This document shows positions 1 through 8,455 of a stretch of DNA of 20,784 nucleotides, piece after piece. Origin of the DNA: SVTX01 sp045632305 (GTDB lineage: Bacteria; Bacillota; Clostridia; Oscillospirales; CAG-272); the NCBI GenBank assembly GCA_045632305.1, contig JAZQWL010000028.1, positions 1 to 20,784 of the forward strand, in the 5' to 3' direction. The notes beneath the pieces were generated by a model that worked only from the letters and a program-made list of their open reading frames with translations, was not told the DNA's origin and made no database searches. The position numbers and the translations under genes are program-made. Within the stretch, counting starts at the first letter, position 1; each line of letters opens with the position of its first letter.

Positions 1-11
1 TTTAGCTTAGA

Positions 12-195
12 GTTATGAGGCTCGCTTTGCTCACCGTTATGAGTTTGATACGCAAACGTTATGATATGATTGCCCATCAATTTTTAAACTTGGCGAAGCC
101 AATCATAACAATGCGTAGCATTTCTAAACTGATAACTTGCCCGCAAGGGCAATCATAACTTAGCGTGATTTGTCCGCTTGGGACATCACGCTAAG
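12..195. repeat. Cluster of short hairpins with GTTATGA/TCATAAC linkers
   Basis: This non-coding left edge lies downstream of the Glp-like operon. The 7-base word GTTATGA occurs at 12-18, 36-42 and 58-64, and its exact reverse complement TCATAAC at 103-109 and 153-159. Between them are small stem-loops with different stem sequences: GTTTG/CAAAC (43-57), TTGGC-gaa-GCCAA (90-102), AATGC-gta-GCATT (110-122) and TTGCCC-gcaa-GGGCAA (137-152). The cluster ends in the strongest hairpin, at 159-195. Stems differ while linkers stay the same, so this is neither a tandem duplication nor a CRISPR array. The role is unknown; a dispersed palindromic element or a processed 3' UTR are both possible. Confidence 0.6.
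159..195 (-). terminator. Strong hairpin after the Glp-like operon, terminator-like
   Basis: Arms CTTAGCGTGAT (159-169) and ATCACGCTAAG (185-195) pair perfectly over 11 bases. An inner GTCC/GGAC stem (172-175 with 181-184) closes a 5-base loop. On the minus strand it begins 17 bases after the stop codon at 213, so it is well placed to end the operon transcript. It has no T-run after it on that strand, so it is not a classical intrinsic terminator. It may instead protect the mRNA 3' end or belong to the neighbouring hairpin cluster. Confidence 0.45.
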
Positions 196-212
196 CGAAA
201 GGTGTTTTATTT

Positions 213-566
213 TTATGCGTTTGCCGCCGCTACAACGTCAACGCCCGTATTACAAACGTTTTCTATAATTACGTCACCGACAGAAATTCTGCCTTCGGGA
301 CGAACGGAGTTTATTTCCTTCATTACCTCAAAAACAAGCTCCTTAGGAACAACGCTTGCAGTCTTTACGGGAACGATTCTCCCGTCGTCGCATCTTACTG
401 TGGAAGTCACCGTTCTCATAGGATGCGTGCATTCGTTCTCGGCGTAAGTGATACCTCTCTTACATCCGTTACCCGAAATGCTCTTAATACTCTTATCCTC
501 ATTGAATTCCACGGTCAGGTTACAGCCGCGGGGACAAACGATACAAGTAAGCTCTCTTTTCATCAT
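213..566 (-). CDS. DUF1667 family protein, small Cys-rich partner of the Glp-like oxidoreductases
   Basis: A 117-residue protein of the DUF1667 family, which in clostridia typically follows GlpA/GlpB-like genes. The N-terminus carries Cys8, Cys11 and Cys15 in a C-x2-C-x3-C arrangement, with Cys35 in an NGCKRG motif; this set could bind an iron-sulfur cluster or zinc. No signal peptide or membrane segment is visible, so a cytoplasmic or membrane-peripheral place is likely. Its start overlaps the stop of the upstream oxidoreductase in an ATGA junction (563-566), showing translational coupling. An inferred role is electron transfer or assembly in a GlpABC-like complex, replacing the classical GlpC subunit, which is not seen here. 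The biochemical function is not established. The second codon is also ATG and could be the true start. Confidence 0.85.
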   Translation of the reverse strand: MMKRELTCIVCPRGCNLTVEFNEDKSIKSISGNGCKRGITYAENECTHPMRTVTSTVRCDDGRIVPVKTASVVPKELVFEVMKEINSVRPEGRISVGDVIIENVCNTGVDVVAAANA

Positions 567-1822
567 TTCGCATCCTCCAACGTAACTCTTATTTTGCCGC
601 TCTCAACGGAATTTATCATTTCTGCAGTCAGCTTCACGGTTTCCATTTCACCCGGAGCAAGCTTCAGCTTCTTCTTTGAGAGAAGCACGCGCTCACCGTC
701 ATAAACTACAATTTTCTTATCTCTGAATACGTCGGCAACTCGGAAATAAATATCCGTATCCTTCGCCTCGGATATCTTCTGGGGAACTGTATATCTGACG
801 CCACTGCAAGCGGAAACTTCGATATTAACGTCCTTTTTGGACTCTCCTCTGATATATTCAGCAGCAGCCTTGCCCGCGATCACGGATTCCTCGGAAACGT
901 AGTCAACAAGATCGTGTACGTGAAGCACGTTACCGCAAGCGAAAACACCCTCGATTTCAGTTTCTCTGTTGCCGTCAACAACAGCTCCTCCCGTAACTCT
1001 GTCAAGGGAGATTCCCGCACTCTTTGTAAGCTCGTTTTCGGGAATAAGTCCGCAGGACAAAAGAAGTGTATCGCAGGGAATGTGTTCTTCGCTTCCCTCA
1101 ATAGGTCTGCGGTTTTCGTCAACCTTGGCAATTACGACGCCGCAAAGTCTGTCTTTACCCTTAATATCAACCACTGTATGGGAGAGCTTCAAGGGAATGT
1201 TAAAGTCATTGAGGCACTGCTCGATATTTCTCGCAAGACCGCCCGAATAAGGCATAAGCTCGCAAACCGCCTTTACGACGGCACCCTCAAGCGTCATTCT
1301 TCTAGCCATAATAAGACCGATATCACCCGAGCCGAGAATTACTACCTCGCGACCGGGCATATAGCCCTTCATGTTAACAAACTTCTGAGCAGTTCCCGCA
1401 GTATAAATGCCCGCAGGTCTTGCGCCCGCAATATTGAGCGCGCCCTTGGGTCGCTCACGGCAACCCATCGCCAGAATAACCGCCTTTGCATCTACAAAGA
1501 AAATACCCTTTTCCTTGTTCATAGCAGTAACACGCTTATTCTTATCAATATCTACAACCATAGTGTCGAGCATGAAGGGAATCTCAAGCTCGCGCACCAT
1601 CTTTTCATATCTGTAAGCATACTCGGGGCCGGTCAGCTCCTCACCGAATCTGTGAAGACCGAAGCCGTTATGTATGCACTGACGCAAAATTCCGCCGAGA
1701 GAATCGTCACGCTCGATAATAAGGATATTCTCAACACCCTCCTTATGAGCCGCAACCGCCGCGGACATGCCCGCAGGTCCACCACCGACAATAACGAGAT
1801 CGGTCTTTATAATTTCTGCCAT
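563..1822 (-). CDS. NAD(P)/FAD-dependent oxidoreductase, GlpB-like partner
   Basis: A 419-residue flavoprotein of the pyridine-nucleotide disulfide oxidoreductase fold. The N-terminal FAD-binding motif GGGPAG lies at residues 13-18, a second Rossmann motif (GSGDIG) lies near residue 165, and the FACGN motif near the C-terminal part of the FAD domain fits the family. In clostridial genomes this protein sits between a GlpA-like dehydrogenase and a DUF1667 protein. The likely role is passing electrons from glycerol-3-phosphate or a similar polyol phosphate to NAD or another acceptor. The upstream stop is only 4 bases away, with an AAGGAGG ribosome binding site before the ATG, and the gene overlaps the next by 4 bases. 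Substrate and acceptor are inferred from context, not seen in the sequence. Confidence 0.9.
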   Translation of the reverse strand: MAEIIKTDLVIVGGGPAGMSAAVAAHKEGVENILIIERDDSLGGILRQCIHNGFGLHRFGEELTGPEYAYRYEKMVRELEIPFMLDTMVVDIDKNKRVTAMNKEKGIFFVDAKAVILAMGCRERPKGALNIAGARPAGIYTAGTAQKFVNMKGYMPGREVVILGSGDIGLIMARRMTLEGAVVKAVCELMPYSGGLARNIEQCLNDFNIPLKLSHTVVDIKGKDRLCGVVIAKVDENRRPIEGSEEHIPCDTLLLSCGLIPENELTKSAGISLDRVTGGAVVDGNRETEIEGVFACGNVLHVHDLVDYVSEESVIAGKAAAEYIRGESKKDVNIEVSACSGVRYTVPQKISEAKDTDIYFRVADVFRDKKIVVYDGERVLLSKKKLKLAPGEMETVKLTAEMINSVESGKIRVTLEDAK

Positions 1823-1826
1823 TATT

Positions 1827-3254
1827 TTAAACCTCCTTCGTCTTTCCGATATTTATATAGGATTCGCCGCCGAATTTTGTGATTTCGGTATAATCGCAGC
1901 CGCGCTCCTTGGCAAGAAGCTCAACCACGTAAGGCAAGCAGAAGCCACCCTGACATCTGCCCATGGAAGCTCTCGTTCTTCTCTTTACACCGTCAACGTC
2001 GCTCGGTCTGGGATTAGTTCTGATCGCTTCAAGGATCTCACCCTCCGTTACCATTTCGCAACGGCAGATGATGTGAGCATATTCGGGATGCTCCTTGATA
2101 ATTTCGTTCTTTTCGTCCACTGAAAGAGACGAGAAATAATGCATAGGTCTTCTTGTGGGGCAAAAATCCGCCTTTTCGGTCATTTCAAGACCTGCATCCT
2201 TAAGGATTTCAGCAACGTATACAGCGATCGCGGGAGAAGCCGAAAGACCGGGGGATTCGATTCCCGCGCAATTTACAAAGCCGTCGCGCTCATTTATGAT
2301 AAAGTCACCTGTCGAGCCCGTCGCGCGAAGTCCCGCAAAAGAGGTAATGACCTTACCCATATTGATACCCGATACCTGCTCGTTTGCCTGCACTCTCACC
2401 TTAGATAGACCGCTTGCCGTTGTGGAAACGTCGGTCTTGTTGTCAAGATTTTCCGCAGTAGGGCCAAGCAAGAGATTGCCGTCAACCGTAGGGGAAACAA
2501 GTATTCCCTTACCCATGGCCGAGGGGCAACGGAAAATTGTATGCGACACAAGATCTCCACACTCGCGGTCAAGGAGCATATACTCGCCGCGGCGCGCGGT
2601 AATACTGAACGAATCATCGCCCACAAGACGGGCAACGTCGTCGGAATTTACACCCGCGCAGTTAATTACAAACTTCGCGTCAAGTGTCTTATCCACAGAG
2701 CAAACCTTATATCCACCCTCTGTTTTTTCAATTTTGTTCACTTCAAAATCGAGGAAAAGCTCGGCGCCGTTATCCATAGCGTTACCAACCGCCGCCATGC
2801 AAAGCTCGTATGGGCAGATAATCGCACCCGTAGGAGCCAAAAGAGCAACTGTTACGCTTGCGCCGATATTCGGCTCGATTGTAATAATTTCATCGCGCTC
2901 GAGAAGACGAAGTCCCTCAACCTCATTCTTATTACCACGCTCGAGAAGTTCTTCAAGTGTCTTTTTATCTTCGTCGTCGAAGCCGACAACGAGAGAACCG
3001 TTTTTCTTATACTTTACACCAAGCTCGGACGCAACCTTTTCCATCATCTTGGAGCCCTCTACGTTGAGCTTTGCCTTGAGAGTTCCCTCTTTCGCGTCAA
3101 AGCCCGCGTGAACGATCGCACTGTTAGCGCGTGTCGCGCCGAGAGCAACGTCCGCTCCCTTGTCTACAATGGCAACAGAAAGCTCGTAGCGGGAAAGCTC
3201 GCGCGCGATCATTCCGCCAACAACTCCCGCGCCTATAATTATAACGTCAAACAT
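1827..3254 (-). CDS. GlpA-like FAD-dependent dehydrogenase with C-terminal [2Fe-2S] (BFD-like) domain
   Basis: A 475-residue DAO-family flavoenzyme, like anaerobic glycerol-3-phosphate dehydrogenase subunit A. The FAD-binding motif GAGVVGG starts at about residue 8. The C-terminal region holds Cys397 and Cys399 (C-x-C) and Cys434 and Cys439 (C-x4-C), the pattern of a bacterioferritin-associated-ferredoxin-like [2Fe-2S] domain. The family oxidises glycerol-3-phosphate or another 2-hydroxyacid or polyol phosphate, feeding electrons to partner subunits, here probably the next two genes. It heads the three-gene operon. The ATG is preceded by GGAGGG, and a promoter lies at 3299-3327. No glpK or glpF is present nearby, so the exact substrate stays open. 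The product is cytoplasmic, with no signal peptide. Confidence 0.88.
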   Translation of the reverse strand: MFDVIIIGAGVVGGMIARELSRYELSVAIVDKGADVALGATRANSAIVHAGFDAKEGTLKAKLNVEGSKMMEKVASELGVKYKKNGSLVVGFDDEDKKTLEELLERGNKNEVEGLRLLERDEIITIEPNIGASVTVALLAPTGAIICPYELCMAAVGNAMDNGAELFLDFEVNKIEKTEGGYKVCSVDKTLDAKFVINCAGVNSDDVARLVGDDSFSITARRGEYMLLDRECGDLVSHTIFRCPSAMGKGILVSPTVDGNLLLGPTAENLDNKTDVSTTASGLSKVRVQANEQVSGINMGKVITSFAGLRATGSTGDFIINERDGFVNCAGIESPGLSASPAIAVYVAEILKDAGLEMTEKADFCPTRRPMHYFSSLSVDEKNEIIKEHPEYAHIICRCEMVTEGEILEAIRTNPRPSDVDGVKRRTRASMGRCQGGFCLPYVVELLAKERGCDYTEITKFGGESYINIGKTKEV

Positions 3255-3298
3255 TTAAAATCCCTCCGTTTAAACGTACCATAATTCATCAAAATATT

Positions 3299-3327
3299 AT
3301 TGTATCATAGCGCCAATTCAAAATCAA
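3299..3327 (-). promoter_or_regulatory. Promoter of the Glp-like operon
   Basis: Read on the minus strand, -35 TTGATT (3322-3327) and -10 TACAAT (3299-3304) are 17 bases apart, with the extended -10 triplet TGA just before the -10. It sits 45 bases upstream of the GlpA-like start and directly beside the terminator of the upstream gene. Confidence 0.7.
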
Positions 3328-3330
3328 TAG

Positions 3331-3357
3331 TTTTTTAAAAATTCCAGGTGGAATTTT
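3331..3357 (-). terminator. Terminator after the GH106-like hydrolase
   Basis: The arms AAAATTCCA (3338-3346) and TGGAATTTT (3349-3357) form a 9-base stem with a tiny loop. On the minus strand the stem is followed by a T and then an A-run. It lies 24 bases past the stop of the hydrolase and just before the Glp operon promoter, so it probably separates the two units. The short AT-rich stem makes it a weak terminator at best. Confidence 0.5.
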
Positions 3358-3380
3358 GTTCAGCAAAAGCCACTCCGCGC

Positions 3381-5486
3381 TCACAGATCACATACGAGCG
3401 CCGCCGAACGGTGAGCAAGCAGACTTACATGATACAAATGCCTGCCATCACTCGTAATTTCAAACGGCACGGACGATCTTGTTCCGCTATGCGGATCCCA
3501 CAGCTCGCGAGGAGCCGCGGCGGGTAGCGTGACGTCGCAGGATACGTTATTTGCGCTGCAATTCACGGCGTAAAAAATATCCTTGCCATCCTTTTCCTTA
3601 TGCAAATAAGAAATGACGCTATCACCTTCGGGTGCCGAAAAATCCACCGCAAAATCAATTTTTGCATCCTCCAACACCTCATGCAAAGTCGCAGGCGTGG
3701 GTGAAGGAATATAATATGCGCGTCCTCCGCACTCGGAATGCTTACAGGAATATTTCTCATCGGTTAAAGCAACCATATCCGAAATAATCCGCTTTAAATC
3801 ATCATTTTCTCCCTTTTCAACCGAGAAACAAGGTAGCTCTCCCGCAAAAATAACCGTACCGCCATTCTGCCAAAATTCTTGGATTTTTAGGAGATTGCTC
3901 ACACGCGCAGTGTCGGTTGACGGGATAACGATAACCTTGTATTCTTCAAAATTAACCTCGTTATCAAGACAAAGCTTTTTACTTTTGACAGAGCATTTTT
4001 CATCCAGCACCTCGGGGTGAATAAAGGTAAAATCCCGTCTTTCACGAGAGAAAAGCCACTCACCCAAATCCATATAATTGCAATTTTTCGGTACGGGCGC
4101 GCCCTCATAGGGCGAGCCGCCCCACTCAAAATAAGTCGCCGCCTGCAATCCGTCGATAGGATACAAAAGCGCAATATCCGCCTTGTGTCTGCCTCCCTGC
4201 ATAAGATAACTCATGCGCGCAGAGAAAAGATTAAAGTCCTTTAGAGAATCACAGTAGCGAGGATTTCTCCACGAAAGCTCGGGAGGAAAGATTATTTTTT
4301 CGGGATTGTCATCCGTCCACACCGCATGAGGAACGAACAAATTCATGCCCTTAGCGTACTGTTCCATTGCCTCGTCGTACATATCTTCAATCGACAGATC
4401 CTTGGGCATCGCACCAAAGCACTCGGACATAACAAGCCCCTTGTCCCAATTGTGCGCGGCGGAGCTTACTATCTTAAAGATATTACTGCTTCGACGAAGA
4501 GCCATAATGGAATCAAAGCCGGGTATATCCTGAAATTTAAAGGATTTCATAAGATCACCCGTAATGACGGTGGGGTTCAGAACCTCCTCCTGATCGACGT
4601 GTCCCGTAAGCTTAATACCATGCGCGGCGCACCACTCACCAAGCACCCGAGGAAATCCGTTAGCGTAAAGATCCGCACGGAAGCCAAGGAGCATACCGCG
4701 AGCATAGGCGGTATCAACGCCTATGTCCTCCCACAATGCAGGATAAAGCGTCGAAGGATCAAATCCATGCGCGCTCTCAAATTTTTCGTTAAAATCATCC
4801 ACCCACATACGTCCCTCAAGAGCGTACATCTGTGGCTCGTCGTAAAATGCGCTGTCGATAACCGTGCCGAAATACGACGGAAAGCGCTTATAATACCCCT
4901 CATGCGTAAGCTCGATAAATTTCTCGACCGCCGAAGGATCAAGATAGTTTACATGATCCCAATCGCTCATAACGCAAACGAATATCATAACCGACCAGCC
5001 GTCAGAGGGCGCGCTCCAAACAAGCTTACCTTCATTCACAAAACCGCGAAGGTCAATAATTTCTCGCGTTGCCTTATGCAAAGCCACCAAGGACATAAGC
5101 TTACCGTCGGGGACAAATACTTCTATAGTTTTGTCTACGTGGAACACGTGGCGGTCAAGTCGCTCGGCACATGCATTCGGATAATTCTTCTTTAAAAGTC
5201 CACCCGCACCACCACTCGGGAACCACCATTCATCATAAAGGCAAATTTTAAGTCCCTTTTCATTCGCTTTCTTCAAAACAAATTCGTAGGCATCAAGATA
5301 TTCATCGCTCATATATTCAGTTTTGCACGCATCATAAGGAAGGATTCCAAAGCCGCCGTACGCGGCACTCTCTTCAGCACCCTCCAAAATGGGCTCTAGC
5401 GCTTCCCTTGTAGGAGGAGCATTCCAAAACCACAAGGGTCTTGGGTAATATTCTTTATCGGGAATTGAAAAATCCTTGAATTTCAT
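3381..5486 (-). CDS. Predicted glycoside hydrolase, GH106-like (alpha-L-rhamnosidase-like)
   Basis: A 701-residue protein with a predicted TIM-barrel catalytic region. The N-terminus carries a PRPLWFWN motif (16-22), followed by YDEWWFPSGGAGG (84-96), a block resembling the YDE-x-PSG-x-AGG region of GH106 rhamnosidases and relatives. Acidic candidates for catalysis are in FYDEP (214-218) and GHVDQEE (295-301). Residues from about 430 to 620 look like the flavodoxin-like domain found beside such barrels, with a beta-sandwich at the C-terminus. There is no signal peptide, so it probably acts in the cytoplasm on imported oligosaccharides. It is a single-gene unit with its own promoter (5542-5570) and a likely terminator (3331-3357), and GGAGGC precedes the ATG. 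The family is fairly clear from the motifs. Rhamnose specificity is inference; another deoxysugar or hexuronic acid is possible. Confidence 0.75.
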   Translation of the reverse strand: MKFKDFSIPDKEYYPRPLWFWNAPPTREALEPILEGAEESAAYGGFGILPYDACKTEYMSDEYLDAYEFVLKKANEKGLKICLYDEWWFPSGGAGGLLKKNYPNACAERLDRHVFHVDKTIEVFVPDGKLMSLVALHKATREIIDLRGFVNEGKLVWSAPSDGWSVMIFVCVMSDWDHVNYLDPSAVEKFIELTHEGYYKRFPSYFGTVIDSAFYDEPQMYALEGRMWVDDFNEKFESAHGFDPSTLYPALWEDIGVDTAYARGMLLGFRADLYANGFPRVLGEWCAAHGIKLTGHVDQEEVLNPTVITGDLMKSFKFQDIPGFDSIMALRRSSNIFKIVSSAAHNWDKGLVMSECFGAMPKDLSIEDMYDEAMEQYAKGMNLFVPHAVWTDDNPEKIIFPPELSWRNPRYCDSLKDFNLFSARMSYLMQGGRHKADIALLYPIDGLQAATYFEWGGSPYEGAPVPKNCNYMDLGEWLFSRERRDFTFIHPEVLDEKCSVKSKKLCLDNEVNFEEYKVIVIPSTDTARVSNLLKIQEFWQNGGTVIFAGELPCFSVEKGENDDLKRIISDMVALTDEKYSCKHSECGGRAYYIPSPTPATLHEVLEDAKIDFAVDFSAPEGDSVISYLHKEKDGKDIFYAVNCSANNVSCDVTLPAAAPRELWDPHSGTRSSVPFEITSDGRHLYHVSLLAHRSAALVCDL

Positions 5487-5541
5487 TGCTGCCTCCGTTT
5501 TCGCTTCAAACCAATTTTTTCAAGCTGTCAGTCTTTCTTTT

Positions 5542-5570
5542 ATTGTATCACACATTAAAATTAATTTCAA
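5542..5570 (-). promoter_or_regulatory. Promoter of the GH106-like hydrolase
   Basis: On the minus strand, -35 TTGAAA (5565-5570) and -10 TACAAT (5542-5547) have a 17-base spacer ending in the extended -10 triplet TGA. It lies 56 bases before the start codon and shares the nine-base -10 block TGATACAAT with the Glp operon promoter. Confidence 0.7.
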
Positions 5571-5608
5571 GTATTGAATACGGGTCGGCGTACATTTTAT
5601 CAATAAAG

Positions 5609-5633
5609 AAAAGCACCCCAAGGGGTGCTTTTT
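5609..5633 (-). terminator. Terminator of the YD-repeat lipoprotein
   Basis: A GC-rich stem GCACCCC (5613-5619) and GGGGTGC (5622-5628), flanked by A4 and T5, forms an intrinsic terminator that works in both directions by sequence. It is 13 bases past the stop at 5642. The same stem recurs at 6897-6912. Confidence 0.85.
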
Positions 5634-5641
5634 AAAATTTA

Positions 5642-6793
5642 TCAAGGCAAATGATTTTCTATAAAATCCAACGCGCTTTCCATATATTCTGGAACGTCAA
5701 AATCCATATAAACGAATTTATATTCCGCCTCATATTTTATTATACCCGTGTTCTCATAAACGAGCTTCTTTAAAATATTTCCGTCAGCGTCATTCGTATA
5801 TTCGGTCACGTGCGGATCTCTATCCTGTAGCTGATAAGTTACTTTAGAGCAATAACCGTTTTCATCATATTCATATTTCCAAGAATCATATTTTTCACCG
5901 AAACTGAAATGAATTTTTTCTATACAATTTCCGCTTGTATCGTAAGTATATTCATATTCGCTTTCATATTTTCCGCCCTCAAGTCTTACGATAACACTCT
6001 TTATTACGTTGCCCTTTTCATCGTATTCATATTCTTCAGTACCCTGTTTTCCATTGCTCGCCGTATCGATAACTTTAATAATATTGCCGTTTTTATCGTA
6101 TACGGTCTCGCGTGTGGAGCTTTCCCCGTTGCCTGACGTGGCAATCTCCATTATAAGGTAACCGTTCTCATTATAAACATATTCCATAACAATGGAAACG
6201 TCATTTGAATACTTATACACCTCTTTTACACAATAACCGTTTTCATCATACGTGAATTCACAGCTTGTCTGAGTGCCCGACGTATTTGTATTTATCCATT
6301 TTGCCAATTTCCCATCGTCATAATACTCACATTCATAAAATGACTGACGTCCGTTTGTATGTGTGTTAATTTCCTTGATAAACTGTCCTTTTTCATTATA
6401 TAAATATTCATACGAAAACTCGCTTCCGTTATCCTCAGTAGTAATACGGCTAATAAGATAATTCTTCTCATCGTATACGAATTTCACGGTTTGACTATCG
6501 CCAAGCAAAAGGGTTGTGGGAACGTATCTGAATTTTTCAAGCTGCTGGGGAGAATCCTTATAATCTCCAAGATTCTTAAATATCTCGTGGGCCTTCTTAT
6601 ATTCACCGCTCTCAATATATTCAAAGGCACGCTCATATTCCTTTTCAAGCTTTTCATTATTTGGTGATACCGTCGATCCCGGACTGCTATCCTTACCCTC
6701 CGCTATTTCTTTATTATCCGAAGCATTACATGACGACAAAACGAAAATTAATGCCAACATAAGCACCAAAACAACTAAAAATTTACTTTTCAT
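5642..6793 (-). CDS. Lipoprotein with about ten YD-type repeats
   Basis: A 383-residue protein not assignable to a named gene. Residues 1-21 form a lipoprotein signal ending in the lipobox LSSC (Cys22). A short charged linker follows, then a TPR-like helical segment (about residues 48-85) with the clostridial A-x3-F-x2-LGDYKDS signature. From about residue 105 to 360 it carries roughly ten repeats of 23-27 residues, each centred on Y-[DN]-x-x-G-x-[IVCL]-x-[KE]; this resembles the YD repeat of RHS/wall-associated proteins. No toxin-like tip is present and the repeats run nearly to the end, so it is probably a surface-anchored beta-repeat scaffold and not an RHS toxin. It has its own promoter (6853-6881), an operator-like palindrome, a CGGAGG ribosome binding site and a terminator, so it is monocistronic. 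Ligand and role are unknown. Confidence 0.85.
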   Translation of the reverse strand: MKSKFLVVLVLMLALIFVLSSCNASDNKEIAEGKDSSPGSTVSPNNEKLEKEYERAFEYIESGEYKKAHEIFKNLGDYKDSPQQLEKFRYVPTTLLLGDSQTVKFVYDEKNYLISRITTEDNGSEFSYEYLYNEKGQFIKEINTHTNGRQSFYECEYYDDGKLAKWINTNTSGTQTSCEFTYDENGYCVKEVYKYSNDVSIVMEYVYNENGYLIMEIATSGNGESSTRETVYDKNGNIIKVIDTASNGKQGTEEYEYDEKGNVIKSVIVRLEGGKYESEYEYTYDTSGNCIEKIHFSFGEKYDSWKYEYDENGYCSKVTYQLQDRDPHVTEYTNDADGNILKKLVYENTGIIKYEAEYKFVYMDFDVPEYMESALDFIENHLP

Positions 6794-6825
6794 TTTTCTT
6801 TCCTCCGAATATTCTATATAAGTAT

Positions 6826-6843
6826 AACAAACCTATGTTTGTT
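6826..6843. promoter_or_regulatory. Operator-like palindrome at the YD-lipoprotein transcription start
   Basis: A perfect inverted repeat AACAAAC-ctat-GTTTGTT, with 7-base arms and a 4-base centre, begins about 10 bases after the -10 box, so it covers the predicted transcription start and first transcribed bases. This is a usual place for a repressor operator. The protein that would bind it is unknown, and a small RNA hairpin is the alternative. Confidence 0.45.
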
Positions 6844-6852
6844 TACACTTAC

Positions 6853-6881
6853 ATTATATCATACATTCAAAATAAATGCAA
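6853..6881 (-). promoter_or_regulatory. Promoter of the YD-repeat lipoprotein
   Basis: On the minus strand, -35 TTGCAT (6876-6881) and -10 TATAAT (6853-6858) are 17 bases apart, with TGA as the extended -10 element. It starts just after the terminator of the upstream ABC/esterase operon. Confidence 0.75.
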
Positions 6882-6892
6882 CACTTTTTAAA

Positions 6893-6917
6893 AAAAGCAC
6901 CCCGAGGGGTGCTTTTT
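6893..6917 (-). terminator. Terminator of the ABC transporter/esterase operon
   Basis: The stem GCACCCC (6897-6903) and GGGGTGC (6906-6912) is followed on the minus strand by a run of seven T. It begins 6 bases after the esterase stop codon. The stem is identical to that at 5613-5628. Confidence 0.88.
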
Positions 6918-6918
6918 C

Positions 6919-8445
6919 TTATTTAACAGGAATACTGAACGCGGGACACGGCAAATTGTTGCCGCCGCGGAGATTTGCGTTATCGATTGTTACGTATGTG
7001 AAATATGCATAGTTCACGTAATCTGGGATAACACCCTCGGGAAGATCGATAAGCACCGATCCGCGATTTGCTATAGTTGCTCTCACCTTGATCTGATTGT
7101 CATAATCGCCAACGGTAAAGCCCTCGACCTCACGGTCAAGACTGTCAACGGGAGTATGACCGAGAACCGTAAGACCTGCGCTTACGTTCTTGAAATCGAT
7201 CATGATCTTATGCGCCGCGGGATAGTAATTTGCCTCCACGGGCATAGGCGAAGTAACTTCACTTTCCTTCTCGATTCCATATTCCTTTGCAAGAACCACC
7301 TTTGCCAATCTCTCGCCAAGCTCAAGCTTGCGGGGAGAATGCGCCCAGTCGTGGAAATCCTCGGGAGATCCCAAGTCCATGGATACGACAAGCGAGGAAT
7401 TAGGAATCACGGATGCAGCATCAAACTGCTTGATTCTTATCATATCGGTAAACTTGAAGATGTCGGCACCCGTCTTACAGTAATTGGAAACCTGAACGTT
7501 GTAGAAGGGGAATTCAAAGCCGAAGCTTCGTCTTTCGTCCGCAACTAAAAGCGCAAGCTCATAGGTGTATTTCTGCGCAAGTCCGCGGTCGAGCGCTTCG
7601 CTCTCACCCTGGAAGAAGAGCATCGCTCTGAACTGAAGACCGATGAAGGGGTGAATAAGCGCGTTATAATAGCCCGCCTCTTTTACGTTTGCGCCCGCAA
7701 AATAGCCCTCGTTGTGCGCAAGAGCTTCGGGGAGAAGCTCACGGATACAAGCGCCGCCCGCCGCCATCATGACAAGACCGACAGGCACGTCAACGAACCT
7801 TGTAAGCTCGCGGGCAAAATAGAAGCCCATAGCGGAAAATTCAAGAGCCGCCGCTTCATTCGGCTTTTTCCAACACCATTCGGGATTTATTATATCCCTC
7901 TGCGGATGATTACAAAATTCCTGATGAGTATACACATACCCCTGTGTCTGTCTGAAAAGTCTTATCTTCTCATCCTCGTAGAACTCGTAGCTCGGGGTAT
8001 AGCACATACAATGCGACAAATTAACCTCGGCATTCGACTGTCCGCCAAGAAGATACACGTCACCGACAAGCACGTCGGAGAACACCTCCTTATGCCCAAT
8101 CTCATCGTAAATCACAAGCTCACGTCCGTCCCGGCTGTATCTTTCGGGAGCGAACGTAAGCGTCCACTTTCCGTCATCACCAACGGTTGTATTGACCGTC
8201 TGTCCCGCGAATTCGCCAAGCACCTTGCCGCCGACGTTTGTGGAAAAGCCCCATATTTTTATGGGCTTCTCTCTTTGAAGAACCATATTTGAAGAGAACG
8301 CGCCCGACACCTTAAATTCGGGACACACCCAACCGTCAACGGTTTTTTCAACTGTTTTCTGCTCGCTTGTAGGGAGCGCTACCTCATCATTATCCATCTT
8401 GGGAAGCGCGACTCCCTCAGCTGTATTTTTATTCATTTCCGACAT
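6919..8445 (-). CDS. SGNH carbohydrate esterase, sialate O-acetylesterase-like (SASA domain)
   Basis: A 508-residue predicted cytoplasmic esterase that removes O-acetyl groups from sugars. The nucleophile motif GGQSN is at residues 134-138 (Ser137), the second conserved block FFQGESE at 277-283, and the likely catalytic Asp/His pair falls in DFHDWAHS (363-370, Asp366 and His369). A beta-sandwich lies before the catalytic domain (about 45-125), as in the family. No signal peptide is present; instead the first 35 residues are a charged, low-complexity stretch with VALP written twice (12-15 and 22-25). The ATG follows the ATPase stop by 10 bases with a GGGGGGA ribosome binding site, so it is the last gene of the ABC operon. 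Sialic acid itself is not shown as the substrate; acetylated xylan or rhamnogalacturonan fragments are alternatives. Confidence 0.85.
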   Translation of the reverse strand: MSEMNKNTAEGVALPKMDNDEVALPTSEQKTVEKTVDGWVCPEFKVSGAFSSNMVLQREKPIKIWGFSTNVGGKVLGEFAGQTVNTTVGDDGKWTLTFAPERYSRDGRELVIYDEIGHKEVFSDVLVGDVYLLGGQSNAEVNLSHCMCYTPSYEFYEDEKIRLFRQTQGYVYTHQEFCNHPQRDIINPEWCWKKPNEAAALEFSAMGFYFARELTRFVDVPVGLVMMAAGGACIRELLPEALAHNEGYFAGANVKEAGYYNALIHPFIGLQFRAMLFFQGESEALDRGLAQKYTYELALLVADERRSFGFEFPFYNVQVSNYCKTGADIFKFTDMIRIKQFDAASVIPNSSLVVSMDLGSPEDFHDWAHSPRKLELGERLAKVVLAKEYGIEKESEVTSPMPVEANYYPAAHKIMIDFKNVSAGLTVLGHTPVDSLDREVEGFTVGDYDNQIKVRATIANRGSVLIDLPEGVIPDYVNYAYFTYVTIDNANLRGGNNLPCPAFSIPVK

Positions 8446-8455
8446 AGTTCCCCCC